NCBI RefSeq assembly: GCF_000981585.1 | Contig: NZ_LN831776.1 | Coordinates: 5,067,187 to 5,131,186 of the forward strand | Direction: 5' to 3' | Length of the DNA stretch: 64,000 nucleotides | Origin: Paenibacillus riograndensis SBR5 | Lineage (GTDB): Bacteria > Bacillota > Bacilli > Paenibacillales > Paenibacillaceae | Part shown: positions 34,843 to 43,833 of the stretch, piece by piece | Numbering within the stretch: position 1 is the first letter of the stretch | How the letters are laid out: each line of letters opens with the position of its first letter | Position numbers and translations under genes: made by a program | The notes under the pieces: generated by a model | The model's input: only the letters and a program-made list of their open reading frames with translations | What the model was told of the DNA's origin: nothing | Databases searched by the model: none

Positions 34843-34888
34843 TTAAAACGGTGCCCGTCATCTCCGCAGGGAGGTTCCGGACACCGTT
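34843..34888 (-). terminator. Terminator of the parE-parC operon
   Basis: AACGGTGTCCG pairs with CGGGCACCGTT on the minus strand, followed by TTTTAAGG. Confidence 0.65.
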
Positions 34889-34925
34889 CATTTCTTCACC
34901 CATTGCTGGAATAACGAATCACAGG

Positions 34926-37367
34926 TTATTTGATCGCCGGGAACAGGCTTATAATCTCGTCCTTTTTCTCTACGGACACAAGCTGCTTCCCTATCGAACG
35001 GCGTTCGCTGAGCGGTGCCGATTCAGAGGAGAAGGAATGCGTTGCCCCCTCGCGGGTAATGGCCACCAGCTCCAGCGGTTCCCGGCAATAGAAGGCACCG
35101 GAAATTCTGCTGCCGTTCGGGCGGACACGTTTGCCTTCCTTGAATTCGAAGGTTGGCATGCCTTTGCCGCCCCGGCTCTGTGCAGGATAATCCAGCAGGA
35201 GCGTGCGTTTGGCATAGCCGATTTCGGTTACAGCCAGAATTTCGCCTTCATCTTCATTGACCCAGAAGCAGGAGACCACCTCGTCCCCTTCACGCAATTG
35301 TATTCCCCTCACCCCGCTGGCCACACGGCCCATAGGGTTCACTTCGTTCTCACGGAATCGGATGCTCATGCCTTCACGGGTCACCAGCACAATCTCCTTG
35401 TCACCGCTGCTCAGCGCCACTGTAAGGACCTCATCCCCTTCAGCCACCTTGCAGGCTGCAACGGCCCCTGAGCGGCTGGTAGAGTATTCCTTGAGCTCTG
35501 TACGCTTCACCTGACCCTTGCGCGTGACGAAGACCAGGCTGGCTCCAGGATCATCCATATTGCCCACCGGCAGGATACTGGCAATCCCGTCCCCCTTGGC
35601 GAGGCCAATCACGTTGACGATCGCCGTACCCGGCTCTTTCCATTTAAATTCCGGGATCTGATGGACCGGAAGCAGGAAATATTGGCCTTTGCGGGTGAAC
35701 ACAAGCAGGCTGTCCCGGGTATTCAGGTCCATCAGCCTGACGATATGGTCGCCTTCCTTCACACCCGAGGCATTCCGTTCACCGCCTGACCGGGTAAAGG
35801 ACAGCATGCCGGTCCGTTTGATGTATCCGTCCGCTGAGAGAGCTACAAGAACATCCTCGGCGTTGACGAGCACTTCGAGGCTGACTTTAAGCTCCTCCAC
35901 TTCGCCCTGGATGAGCGAGCGGCGGTCGATGCCGTATTTGTCGCGGATTTCAATCAGCTCTTTCCGGATTACGGCGATCAATTTCTTGTCACTCTCCAGA
36001 ATTCCCTTCAGCACGGCAATGCGGGCATTCATTTCGTCCAGCTCCTTCTGGAGCGAATGAATTTCCAGATTGGTTAATCTGTACAGCTGCAAGGTGAGGA
36101 TCGAATCCGCCTGGCGTTCACTGAAGCCGAACATCCAGACCAGGTTGTTCTGGGCATCCTGGCGGTTTTTCGACGCTTTGATGGCGGCGATGACCTCATC
36201 CAGAATGTTCAGCGCTTTGACCAGCCCCTCCAGGACGTGGGCGCGGTCCTCCGCTTTTTCCAGATCGAATTGGGTGCGGTGGGTTACCACCTCGCGTTGG
36301 TGGGCTATGTAAGCCTCCAGGATGGCTTTGAGGCCAAGCTGCTGTGGGGACTTGTTGACGATTGCCACCATGTTGAAATTATAAGTAACCTGCAGGTCGG
36401 TTTTTTTGAGCAGGTAAGCCAGGATGCCCTGGGCATCCGCCTCTTTCTTAAGCTCGACTACGATCCGGAGGCCATCGCGTCCGCTCTCGTCGCGGACTTC
36501 AGCGATGCCTTCGATCTTTTTCTCCAGACGGATATTCTCCATGGAGGTGACCAGCCGCGATTTTACGATCTGGAACGGCACCTCGGTAATCACAATCTGC
36601 TGCTTCCCGCCGCGCAGATTCTCGATTTCCGTTTTGGAGCGCAAGTAGATGCGCCCTTTGCCGGTACGGTAAGCATCCATGATGCCCTCGCCGCCCATAA
36701 TGGTTCCGCCTGTCGGAAAATCCGGACCTTTGATAAAGGTCATGATGTCCTCCAGCGCAATATCCGGCTTCTGCATGACGGCGATACATGCGTCAATAAC
36801 CTCACGCAGATTATGAGGAGGAATTTCCGTCGCAAACCCGGCCGAGATGCCGCTGGTCCCGTTGACCAGCAGATTCGGGTACCGTGAAGGAACCACCACC
36901 GGCTCTTTGGCCGTATTGTCAAAGTTGTCCTTGAAGAGTACGGTGCGCTTCTCGATATCGCGCATCATCTCCATCGCGATCGGGGACAGCCGCGCTTCCG
37001 TGTAACGCATCGCTGCTGCCGGGTCATCATCCATGGAACCCCAGTTCCCGTGGCCGTCTATAAGCACGTGGCCCATCTTCCAGGGCTGTGCCATCCGCAC
37101 CATCCCCTCATAGATGGAGGAGTCTCCGTGCGGATGATAATTCCCCATTACATCCCCGACCGTCTTGGCGGACTTGCGGTATGGCTTGTCCGGGGTATTG
37201 CCCGAATCATACATCGCATAGAGAATCCGGCGCTGCACGGGCTTCAGCCCGTCGCGGACATCCGGGATCGCCCGGTCCTGAATAATATATTTGGAATACC
37301 GGCCAAAGCGGTCACCGACGACCTCTTCCAGAAAAGCCGGCAAAAACTGTTCTGATAAACTGCTCAT
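34926..37367 (-). CDS. parC: DNA topoisomerase IV subunit A
   Basis: 813 residues. The breakage-reunion domain has the active-site Tyr in [11 protein letters not shown] (near 120), and the quinolone region [12 protein letters not shown] keeps the sensitive-type Ser (83) and Glu (87). The beta-propeller C-terminal domain holds a GyrA-box-like QSRGGKG (near 745), unusual for a ParC and worth comparing with GyrA. It resembles B. subtilis ParC throughout ([18 protein letters not shown]). It pairs with ParE to decatenate chromosomes. parE lies upstream with a family A repeat between them. Confidence 0.93.
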   Translation of the reverse strand: MSSLSEQFLPAFLEEVVGDRFGRYSKYIIQDRAIPDVRDGLKPVQRRILYAMYDSGNTPDKPYRKSAKTVGDVMGNYHPHGDSSIYEGMVRMAQPWKMGHVLIDGHGNWGSMDDDPAAAMRYTEARLSPIAMEMMRDIEKRTVLFKDNFDNTAKEPVVVPSRYPNLLVNGTSGISAGFATEIPPHNLREVIDACIAVMQKPDIALEDIMTFIKGPDFPTGGTIMGGEGIMDAYRTGKGRIYLRSKTEIENLRGGKQQIVITEVPFQIVKSRLVTSMENIRLEKKIEGIAEVRDESGRDGLRIVVELKKEADAQGILAYLLKKTDLQVTYNFNMVAIVNKSPQQLGLKAILEAYIAHQREVVTHRTQFDLEKAEDRAHVLEGLVKALNILDEVIAAIKASKNRQDAQNNLVWMFGFSERQADSILTLQLYRLTNLEIHSLQKELDEMNARIAVLKGILESDKKLIAVIRKELIEIRDKYGIDRRSLIQGEVEELKVSLEVLVNAEDVLVALSADGYIKRTGMLSFTRSGGERNASGVKEGDHIVRLMDLNTRDSLLVFTRKGQYFLLPVHQIPEFKWKEPGTAIVNVIGLAKGDGIASILPVGNMDDPGASLVFVTRKGQVKRTELKEYSTSRSGAVAACKVAEGDEVLTVALSSGDKEIVLVTREGMSIRFRENEVNPMGRVASGVRGIQLREGDEVVSCFWVNEDEGEILAVTEIGYAKRTLLLDYPAQSRGGKGMPTFEFKEGKRVRPNGSRISGAFYCREPLELVAITREGATHSFSSESAPLSERRSIGKQLVSVEKKDEIISLFPAIK

Positions 37368-37434
37368 TCGCTCACCTTCTGTTCCTCAATCTGTCCAACT
37401 CAAAAATAGTGTGGTGATATCCTCGTCACTGCGG

Positions 37435-37550
37435 GGAATGTTTGGACTTCCGGCCGCTGTTGTCTCCAGATTTCTTCAATTTATACCGCGTTCGCGGTGG
37501 AAATCCGGAGACAAAGGCGGACGCTACCGCTCCTCCAGTTCCAAAATTCC
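37435..37550. repeat. Family A element, copy 3 (between parE and parC)
   Basis: Left GGAATGTTTGGACTTCCGGC, right CCAAAATTCC; middle stem TGTCTCC-GATTTC/GAAATC-GGAGACA; inner ACCGCG/CGCGGT. The middle-stem base pair differs from copy 1 on both sides, a compensatory change. GGTGAT (37413) and ATCACC (37565) flank it. Confidence 0.8.
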
Positions 37551-37722
37551 CCTTTGCTCCTTTCATCACCAAGCTATTCCAAACTCGGAATTTTCGTCGC
37601 TATCCGAAAAAACACATTTCTGTGCCACGCTGTGCCCCGGCACCTTTATGAAATCATGCTGCCGGACCAGCGGCACGGGAGAATCACGGAAGACACTCCA
37701 TATCCGGTTTCGACTAAGCTTG

Positions 37723-39705
37723 CTATTCCTCAATCTCCGTAAAGTCGACATTCTCGACAATCCAGCGTTTGCGCGGGTCCACCTTGTCGCCCATCAGCGT
37801 AGATACACGGCGTTCGGCCTTGGCGGCGTCCTCGATCTGCACCTGCAGCAGATTGCGCGACTCCGGATTCATCGTGGTCTCCCACAGCTGTTCCGGGTTC
37901 ATTTCACCCAGTCCCTTGTAGCGCTGCAGCTCGAAATTTTTCCCGAATTCCTTCAGGTAGTTCGCCAGCTCCTCGTCGCTCCAGGCGTAGCGCACCGTCT
38001 CCAGCTTGCCCGATTTGCGCGTCAGCTTATAGAGCGGCGGCTGGGCGATATAGACTTTGCCAGCATCGATCAGCGGCTTCATATAACGGTAGAAAAAGGT
38101 CAGCAGCAGCACCTGGATATGCGCCCCGTCCGTATCGGCATCGGTCATGATGATGATCTTGGAATAATTGCTGTCTTCTACGGCAAAATCCGGCCCGATC
38201 CCTGCACCGATGGTGGCAATAATCGCCTTGAATTCGTCGTTCTTGAGCACATCCAGCAGCTTGGCCTTCTCCGAATTCATCGGCTTGCCCTTCAAAGGCA
38301 GGATGGCCTGAATCTTGGAATCCCGGCCCTGCTTGGCTGAGCCTCCGGCAGAATCGCCTTCGACAATGAACAGCTCTGTGCGTGTCACGTCCTTGGACTG
38401 TGCAGGCGACAGCTTGCCGCCAAGGTTCGAGCTTTCGCTGCGTTTTTTGCCGCTGCGGATCTCATCGCGGGCCTTGCGCGCGGCTTCCCGCGCCTTCGAG
38501 GCCTGAATCGACTTCTTCAGCAGGCTCTGTGCCACCTGCGGATTCTCTTCCAGAAAACGGGCCATATTCTCGGCCACGATATAATCCACGGCACTGCGCG
38601 CGGAGGCGCTGCCCAGCTGGTCCTTGGTCTGTCCGACGAACTCCACCTCGGCCATCTTGACGCTGATGACTGCCATCATGCCCTCGCGCAGATCATTGCC
38701 CTCCAGGTTCTTGTCCTTTTCCTTGAGCAGCTGGGTCCGGCGGGCATATTCATTCAGCACACGGGTATAGGCAGTCTTGAAGCCCGTCTCATGCGTGCCG
38801 CCGCTGCGGGTCGGAATTGAGTTCACGAAGGATGCCAGCGTTTCGGTATATCCGGCATTGTACTGCAGGGCAACCTCAACTTCAATATCATCCTTCTCGG
38901 AGCTGAAATGAATCACATCATGCAGCACGTCCTTGCCCTCATTAAGGAACTGCACGAACTGGCTGGCCCCGCCTTCATAAAAGTATTCATCCTGGCGGCC
39001 GCTGCGCTCATCCGTCAGTATGATGCGCAGCCCGGAATTCAGAAATGCAATCTCCTGCACCCGTTCCGCCAGCGTATCATAATTCAGGGCGATGCCGTTT
39101 GGAAAGACACGGATATCCGGCTTGAACGTAATCTTCGATCCGGTCTTATTCGTATTCCCCAGAATTTCGAGTCCCGTTACGGGCTCACCGACATGCTCCT
39201 TGCCGCTTTTGTCTACCCAATATTCAAAGCGCTGGCGGTGGATTTTGCCGTCCCGGTATATTTCAACTTCCAGCCACTCGGACAAGGCGTTCGTGACCGA
39301 AGCCCCTACGCCGTGCAGACCGCCGGATTTCTTATAGCCGGAGCCGCCGAATTTGCCGCCTGCGTGCAGGATCGTAAACACCACCTGCGGTGTAGGCACT
39401 CCGGTCTTGTGCATTCCGGTTGGAATTCCGCGTCCGTTGTCGAGCACGGTCACCGAGCCGTCCTTGCGGAGTGTAATATCAATCTTCGAGCAAAATTTAG
39501 CCAAATGCTCATCTACGGCGTTATCTACGATTTCCCATACCAGATGGTGCAGTCCCGAAGAACTCGTACTGCCGATATACATGCCGGGCCGTTTGCGTAC
39601 TGCAACCAGACCTTCGAGCACCTGAATGTCGTCAGCATCGTATCCAGTTCCGGCTGTGCTGCCGTTCTTGGAGACTTTTGCAAACATATCGATCTGTTCG
39701 AGCAT
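37723..39705 (-). CDS. parE: DNA topoisomerase IV subunit B
   Basis: 660 residues. GHKL ATPase: EIVDNAVDEHL (near 58), DNGRGIP and GLHGVGASVTNAL. TOPRIM motif: TELFIVEGDSAGGSAKQGRD (near 430) and DADTDGAHIQVLLLTFF. C-terminal RYKGLGEMNPEQLWETTM. It forms an A2B2 complex with ParC. ATG at 39705 follows GGAGG by 7 nt. The 350-bp gap before parC is long for this pair. Confidence 0.93.
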   Translation of the reverse strand: MLEQIDMFAKVSKNGSTAGTGYDADDIQVLEGLVAVRKRPGMYIGSTSSSGLHHLVWEIVDNAVDEHLAKFCSKIDITLRKDGSVTVLDNGRGIPTGMHKTGVPTPQVVFTILHAGGKFGGSGYKKSGGLHGVGASVTNALSEWLEVEIYRDGKIHRQRFEYWVDKSGKEHVGEPVTGLEILGNTNKTGSKITFKPDIRVFPNGIALNYDTLAERVQEIAFLNSGLRIILTDERSGRQDEYFYEGGASQFVQFLNEGKDVLHDVIHFSSEKDDIEVEVALQYNAGYTETLASFVNSIPTRSGGTHETGFKTAYTRVLNEYARRTQLLKEKDKNLEGNDLREGMMAVISVKMAEVEFVGQTKDQLGSASARSAVDYIVAENMARFLEENPQVAQSLLKKSIQASKAREAARKARDEIRSGKKRSESSNLGGKLSPAQSKDVTRTELFIVEGDSAGGSAKQGRDSKIQAILPLKGKPMNSEKAKLLDVLKNDEFKAIIATIGAGIGPDFAVEDSNYSKIIIMTDADTDGAHIQVLLLTFFYRYMKPLIDAGKVYIAQPPLYKLTRKSGKLETVRYAWSDEELANYLKEFGKNFELQRYKGLGEMNPEQLWETTMNPESRNLLQVQIEDAAKAERRVSTLMGDKVDPRKRWIVENVDFTEIEE

Positions 39706-39770
39706 TCATGCTCCTCCTTCTTTCTCTATCTGCGAAATGCAAACAAACGTTTTGGTTCACTTTGTACATT

Positions 39771-40769
39771 CTAATTCAAAATATCCCGTTTCGTAAAGAC
39801 GGCGAATGAAATGATCACTGAAAGAATCCCCCAAACGGCCAGCACACCCATGGAAAAAGACAGCGTCATCCCCTCAATCGGGGCGGGGGAACCGGCCAAA
39901 TACCCGGTCAGACCCAGGTTGACCATAAATAAATATTTGGCCGTCGTCCACGCCGAAGCCATATTGGTCAGAATGGTGCCGGCAATCAGCGCCGCCATCA
40001 TTACGACAATACTTGCGGCTGTGCTGCGGACAAGCACGGACACCATAAAGGCCAGGAGCGCAACAACTACGCTCACGAACCAAATCAGGCCGCCTTGCAT
40101 CAGCAGATATTTCCACTGCGGCACCGCATGCACGGCAGACATATCTACGGTATCTCCATTCAGCTGAAAACCCGTAAAGACAGGCACATTAAATCCCTTA
40201 TAGCCAAAAGCAAGACCCGAGATAAGGTAGCTGATCACGAAAGCTGCGAGCACAATGAGCGAAACAAACATCAACAGTGCTGCCATTTTGCTGAACAGCA
40301 CCTTCCAGCGCTTCACCGGGCGGGTCAATAGCATTTTGATGGTACCGGTGGTCCGCTCTCCAGACACCAGATCGGAGGCCACAGCCATAATCAGCAGCGG
40401 AATGAACAGGGATACCGAATTGTCCAGGAACTCCCGGGTGAAGGTTACCCCGCTGGGTTCGTTGGGGTTCACATCATGATCCAGATAATATTGCAGCTGC
40501 TGGACAAATATTTTCCGGTACGACTTCCATTCCTCCGGAATCCGGTCGCTGCCCAGCGAATTCTGATTATCCGTAATCTGCTGCTGGATCTCCAGCCTCC
40601 AGTCCGAATTGAACTTATCCTTGTTGCGGTCGGCAATCCGCATCTGTGCATAGGTGAACATAGGCACGAGAACAACCAGAATGAGCAAAATGATGTAGAA
40701 ACGCTTCTTTTTTATTATTTTCAGGCACTCATTGCGGATGAGCGGTATCAGGCTAGTCAATAGTTTCAC
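39771..40769 (-). CDS. ABC-2 type transporter permease
   Basis: ~332 residues. An N-terminal membrane segment (near 25-42), a ~90-residue extracytoplasmic loop, then five or so membrane helices; SVRSTAASIVVMMAALIAG-like segments and LVSGERTTGTIKMLLTRPVKRW (split) mark the ABC-2 family. It overlaps the ATPase gene. GTG at 40769 touches its GGAAGG site; a TTG at 40760 is 8 nt away and may be the true start. It probably exports an unknown substrate, lipid or antibiotic. Confidence 0.85.
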   Translation of the reverse strand: MKLLTSLIPLIRNECLKIIKKKRFYIILLILVVLVPMFTYAQMRIADRNKDKFNSDWRLEIQQQITDNQNSLGSDRIPEEWKSYRKIFVQQLQYYLDHDVNPNEPSGVTFTREFLDNSVSLFIPLLIMAVASDLVSGERTTGTIKMLLTRPVKRWKVLFSKMAALLMFVSLIVLAAFVISYLISGLAFGYKGFNVPVFTGFQLNGDTVDMSAVHAVPQWKYLLMQGGLIWFVSVVVALLAFMVSVLVRSTAASIVVMMAALIAGTILTNMASAWTTAKYLFMVNLGLTGYLAGSPAPIEGMTLSFSMGVLAVWGILSVIISFAVFTKRDILN

Positions 40770-41742
40770 CTTCCGTTAGCTTCAAGAATAGCTGTTCCAG
40801 TGTGGGATTGATTTTATGCACGGCTCTTACTTCCACCTCAGCTGTAACCAGCACGGCTACAATTTCTGGGATCAAATCCTCCTCCATCACCGTAACCAGT
40901 GAATTCGCCCCCATTCCGGCAATAATGGAATCGTCCAGCGTCACCTCATCCAGCTCCATCAGTGAAATATCCGGCCGGCTGCCGAGGATCTTCTTTGCCC
41001 TGCTTAGCGGTTCCAGTTCCCAGAGTACATAAGGAGAATTACGGGCGACCAGATCCTCAACTCCGCCTACAGCCAGCACCCGTCCTTTGCTGATAATTGC
41101 CACCCGGTCACACAGCAGCTGAATTTCGCTCAGCAGATGGCTGGAGACAAATACGGCCAGCCCTTCAGCGGCAAGCTGGCGGATGAATTCCCGCAGTTCC
41201 TTGATTCCTTTGGGGTCAAGCCCGTTTGTCGGTTCATCCAGAATCAGCAGCCGGGGCCGTCCGAGAAGCGCTTGGGCAATCCCCAGACGCTGGCGCATAC
41301 CGAGCGAATACGTGCTCACCTTATCGTGAATCCGCTGATCCAGCCGGACAATATCCACGACCTCATCAATGCGGGCCTTGTCGACTCCCGGCTGCATCCG
41401 GGCAAAATGCTGCAGGTTCTCCCACCCGGTCAGGTAGGTGTATACCTCCGGGTTCTCCACAATGGAGCCGACATATTGCAGCGCTTTTTCGGGCTGCCGG
41501 TTCACATTATAGCCGCATACGGTAATTTCCCCCTCACTGGGACGGATCAAATCCACAAGCATGCGGATCGTGGTCGTTTTACCGGCTCCATTCGGACCGA
41601 GAAACCCAAAAACTTCGCCCTCCCGCACATCAAAGGTTACATCGTCAATAATCCATTTGCGGCCTATCTTTTTGCGGACACCCTCTACTGACAGCACTAC
41701 GGTTCCGGAGCCGCCGCTTTGATCTTTTGTCATCCTTCTCAC
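40753..41742 (-). CDS. ABC transporter ATP-binding protein, BcrA/CcmA type
   Basis: 329 residues. Walker A GPNGAGKTT (near residue 49), signature YSLGMRQRLGIAQALL, Walker B LLILDEPTNGLDPKG, and an extended C-terminal domain. Overlaps the permease gene (8-17 bp). The start is uncertain between GTG 41742 and ATG 41733. The ATPase-permease pair plus the upstream SGNH lipase lies directly upstream of parE-parC. Export of lipids or peptides is a guess from the family. Confidence 0.88.
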   Translation of the reverse strand: MRRMTKDQSGGSGTVVLSVEGVRKKIGRKWIIDDVTFDVREGEVFGFLGPNGAGKTTTIRMLVDLIRPSEGEITVCGYNVNRQPEKALQYVGSIVENPEVYTYLTGWENLQHFARMQPGVDKARIDEVVDIVRLDQRIHDKVSTYSLGMRQRLGIAQALLGRPRLLILDEPTNGLDPKGIKELREFIRQLAAEGLAVFVSSHLLSEIQLLCDRVAIISKGRVLAVGGVEDLVARNSPYVLWELEPLSRAKKILGSRPDISLMELDEVTLDDSIIAGMGANSLVTVMEEDLIPEIVAVLVTAEVEVRAVHKINPTLEQLFLKLTEGETID

Positions 41743-41788
41743 AGCCCCCTGTTCTCCATTTCTGTGTCCTGTTCACTGTTCATGCGGC

Positions 41789-42709
41789 TTACTGCACTGC
41801 CTGTACGATCCGCTCGCTCATCCGCTGGTAACCATCGCCATTCGGATGAAAATGGTCGCTCGATAAATACTTGTCCAGATGGCGGTTGAACAAATCAAAG
41901 GTCGGGACAAGCGTCATATTGCTGTGCTTATTAATAATATCCATCGCCGCATTATTCCAGGCAGTTACCGCCTGATTGCCCGGTACAAGCAGCTCAGGAA
42001 TATCTCCGAAGGGGTTATAGAGCCCCATATAAAAAATCTGTGCCTCAGGATTAATCTCCGCAATGCGTTCCAGTATCGTATTCAGCCGTTTGGCCGCTTC
42101 CGGAAGAGCGGCCAGCAGCGATTCGGGGGTTAGGTCCTCCGCGCCCTCAGCGCCTTCAGTCATCCCCTCGCCGACACCTGACCCCGAACTTGCACTGGCA
42201 CCTGCGCTTCCACTGCCTGTATTTTCCGTTTCCGGTGTCGCTATTTGCTGGCCTTTCCTGCTGCTCCCCAAAAGGTCGGAGCCCCTGAACAGATCATTCC
42301 CGCCGATGGAGACCAGGATCACGTTGGACTGGCGCAGCGCGTACTTCACGCCTTCCTGCTGGAGCCTGCTCTGCAGTCCTGCTGTGGTCATGCCGTTGAT
42401 CCCCAGATTGCCGACCAGATTCGCCTTGTTGCCTTTAGCTGTCAGGCCGTCTATTGTGCGCTTTACGAAGCCGCTTCCCTCGTTATCGCCCGTTCCCTTA
42501 GCCAGAGAGTCCCCTAATGCCACTATTTTGATCACTCCGTCAGCTGCAGCAGCTGGAGCTGCTGTTTCCTGCGGTAAAGTGGTCAGCAAGGCTTCCCCTC
42601 TGGGATACAAGATATCCTTTACTGCATAAACAAACCCGCCCAGCAAAAGAATTGTAGCCGCGATGGAAATCAGGCTGACTGCCCGCCAGGTCCATTTGGA
42701 ATCGTTCAA
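41789..42709 (-). CDS. Membrane-anchored SGNH/GDSL lipase-esterase
   Basis: 306 residues. One N-terminal membrane helix (AVSLISIAATILLLGGFVYA), then an SGNH hydrolase: block I ALGDSLAKGTG with the catalytic Ser (near 66), block II Gly, block III SIGGNDLF with Asn, block V DHFHPNGDGY with Asp and His. A low-complexity Ser/Gly/Glu stretch (near 165-190) interrupts the fold. TTG at 42709 is 8 nt from GGGGGG. B. subtilis YpmR is a similar protein. It probably acts outside the membrane on esters; the gene is 46 bp upstream of the ABC pair. Confidence 0.9.
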   Translation of the reverse strand: MNDSKWTWRAVSLISIAATILLLGGFVYAVKDILYPRGEALLTTLPQETAAPAAAADGVIKIVALGDSLAKGTGDNEGSGFVKRTIDGLTAKGNKANLVGNLGINGMTTAGLQSRLQQEGVKYALRQSNVILVSIGGNDLFRGSDLLGSSRKGQQIATPETENTGSGSAGASASSGSGVGEGMTEGAEGAEDLTPESLLAALPEAAKRLNTILERIAEINPEAQIFYMGLYNPFGDIPELLVPGNQAVTAWNNAAMDIINKHSNMTLVPTFDLFNRHLDKYLSSDHFHPNGDGYQRMSERIVQAVQ

Positions 42710-42822
42710 AAGCTATCCCCCCGTATGCCGTTCTATTCTGCATTGTTCCACAATTTACAAACTTCTTAACTATGTAGATAAACATAATTCTTCTATGTGC
42801 AATTTGCAAATGCTCTCATAGC

Positions 42823-42854
42823 AAAAAAAGCCCCCCGGCTGCACCGGAGGACGG
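42823..42854 (-). terminator. Terminator of the CAP-protein gene
   Basis: CCGTCCTCCGG pairs with CCGGGGGG and is followed by CTTTTTTT on the minus strand. Confidence 0.85.
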
Positions 42855-42899
42855 TTATATATGCTGAAGCAGCCAGGGTCTGCCTGCAGCATACAATTT

Positions 42900-43670
42900 T
42901 TACTTGCCGATGAATTCCTGAACCCAGTAATTGTTATCAAAACCGACGCCGATATAATTGAAATTGGCACTTAAAATGTTGGCGCGGTGTCCTGCACTGT
43001 TCATCCAGGCGGTCATAACTTCCTGAGGCGTCCGCTGCCCCATGGCGATGTTCTCGCCGGCGTACTGGTAAGTAACTCCAAATGCAGACATCATGTCAAA
43101 AGGTGATCCATACGTAGGAGAGGTATGGGAGAAATAATTATTTGTGCGCATGTCTGTGGCTTTGGCTGCGGCAACTTTGTTCAGGCTGGCCAAAGCGGAG
43201 ACTGGCGAAAGTCCGGCTGCGGCACGTTCCTTGTTGACCAGCGTTACAATCTGCTGGGTAAAGGCAGCGGTTCCTGTGGTATCCGCTACTGCCGGAGCTG
43301 CAGGAGTTGCTGCAGGCTTAGCTGTTGCTGCTGGCGCTGCAGGTTGAGCTGTTGGCGCCGGTGTAGCCGCTGGCTTGGCTGTTGGCGCTGGTGTTGCCGC
43401 CGGTTTGGCTGGAGCTGTTGGCACGGCAGGTGCCGGTTTGGTAGTGACAACTGGCTGAGGCTTGGTAATGGTTACCGTGGATCCGTCAAACGAAAATCCA
43501 TTATCGCTATATTGTTGCAGATATTCCATAAATTTTGCGAAGCTGTCAGTCTTCAGGGTCACGGTCTGAACTTCGGATGCTGCATTTGCCTGTAATGGTA
43601 GAGAAATGCTAAGCGCCATAACAGCTGCTACACTTCCCCCTAACATCGCTCTTAAAGTCTTGCTCTTCAT
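42900..43670 (-). CDS. Secreted CAP-domain (SCP/PR-1, YkwD-like) protein
   Basis: 256 residues. Signal peptide MKSKTLRAMLGGSVAAVMAL... with predicted cleavage after ANA, a ~45-residue N-terminal region, a Pro/Ala/Thr linker (~75-125) of repeated KPAATPAP units, and a CAP domain (~130-256) with AGENIAMG, HRANIL and the conserved His-rich cavity (YFSHTSP). Function of bacterial CAP proteins is mostly unknown; several are tied to sporulation or cell wall. AAGGAG is 8 nt upstream. Confidence 0.9.
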   Translation of the reverse strand: MKSKTLRAMLGGSVAAVMALSISLPLQANAASEVQTVTLKTDSFAKFMEYLQQYSDNGFSFDGSTVTITKPQPVVTTKPAPAVPTAPAKPAATPAPTAKPAATPAPTAQPAAPAATAKPAATPAAPAVADTTGTAAFTQQIVTLVNKERAAAGLSPVSALASLNKVAAAKATDMRTNNYFSHTSPTYGSPFDMMSAFGVTYQYAGENIAMGQRTPQEVMTAWMNSAGHRANILSANFNYIGVGFDNNYWVQEFIGK

Positions 43671-43727
43671 TCTGCCATCTCCTTATTCGTGTTGTATTGT
43701 GGGCTGCCAAGAGCTGCTGAATCAAAT

Positions 43728-43743
43728 ATTACAAAGTTGTAAT
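43728..43743 (-). promoter_or_regulatory. Inverted repeat upstream of the CAP-protein gene
   Basis: ATTACAA-AG-TTGTAAT, a 7-2-7 palindrome 57 bp before the ATG. It may be an operator; no regulator is assigned. Confidence 0.35.
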
Positions 43744-43833
43744 TTGTTCCTCAGTCATTGTAACACAAATCTATCAGCAGTGCGCTTCTAAATTCTGGAG
43801 ATTAATAGAACAACAAAACCGTATAGAGCTTTT

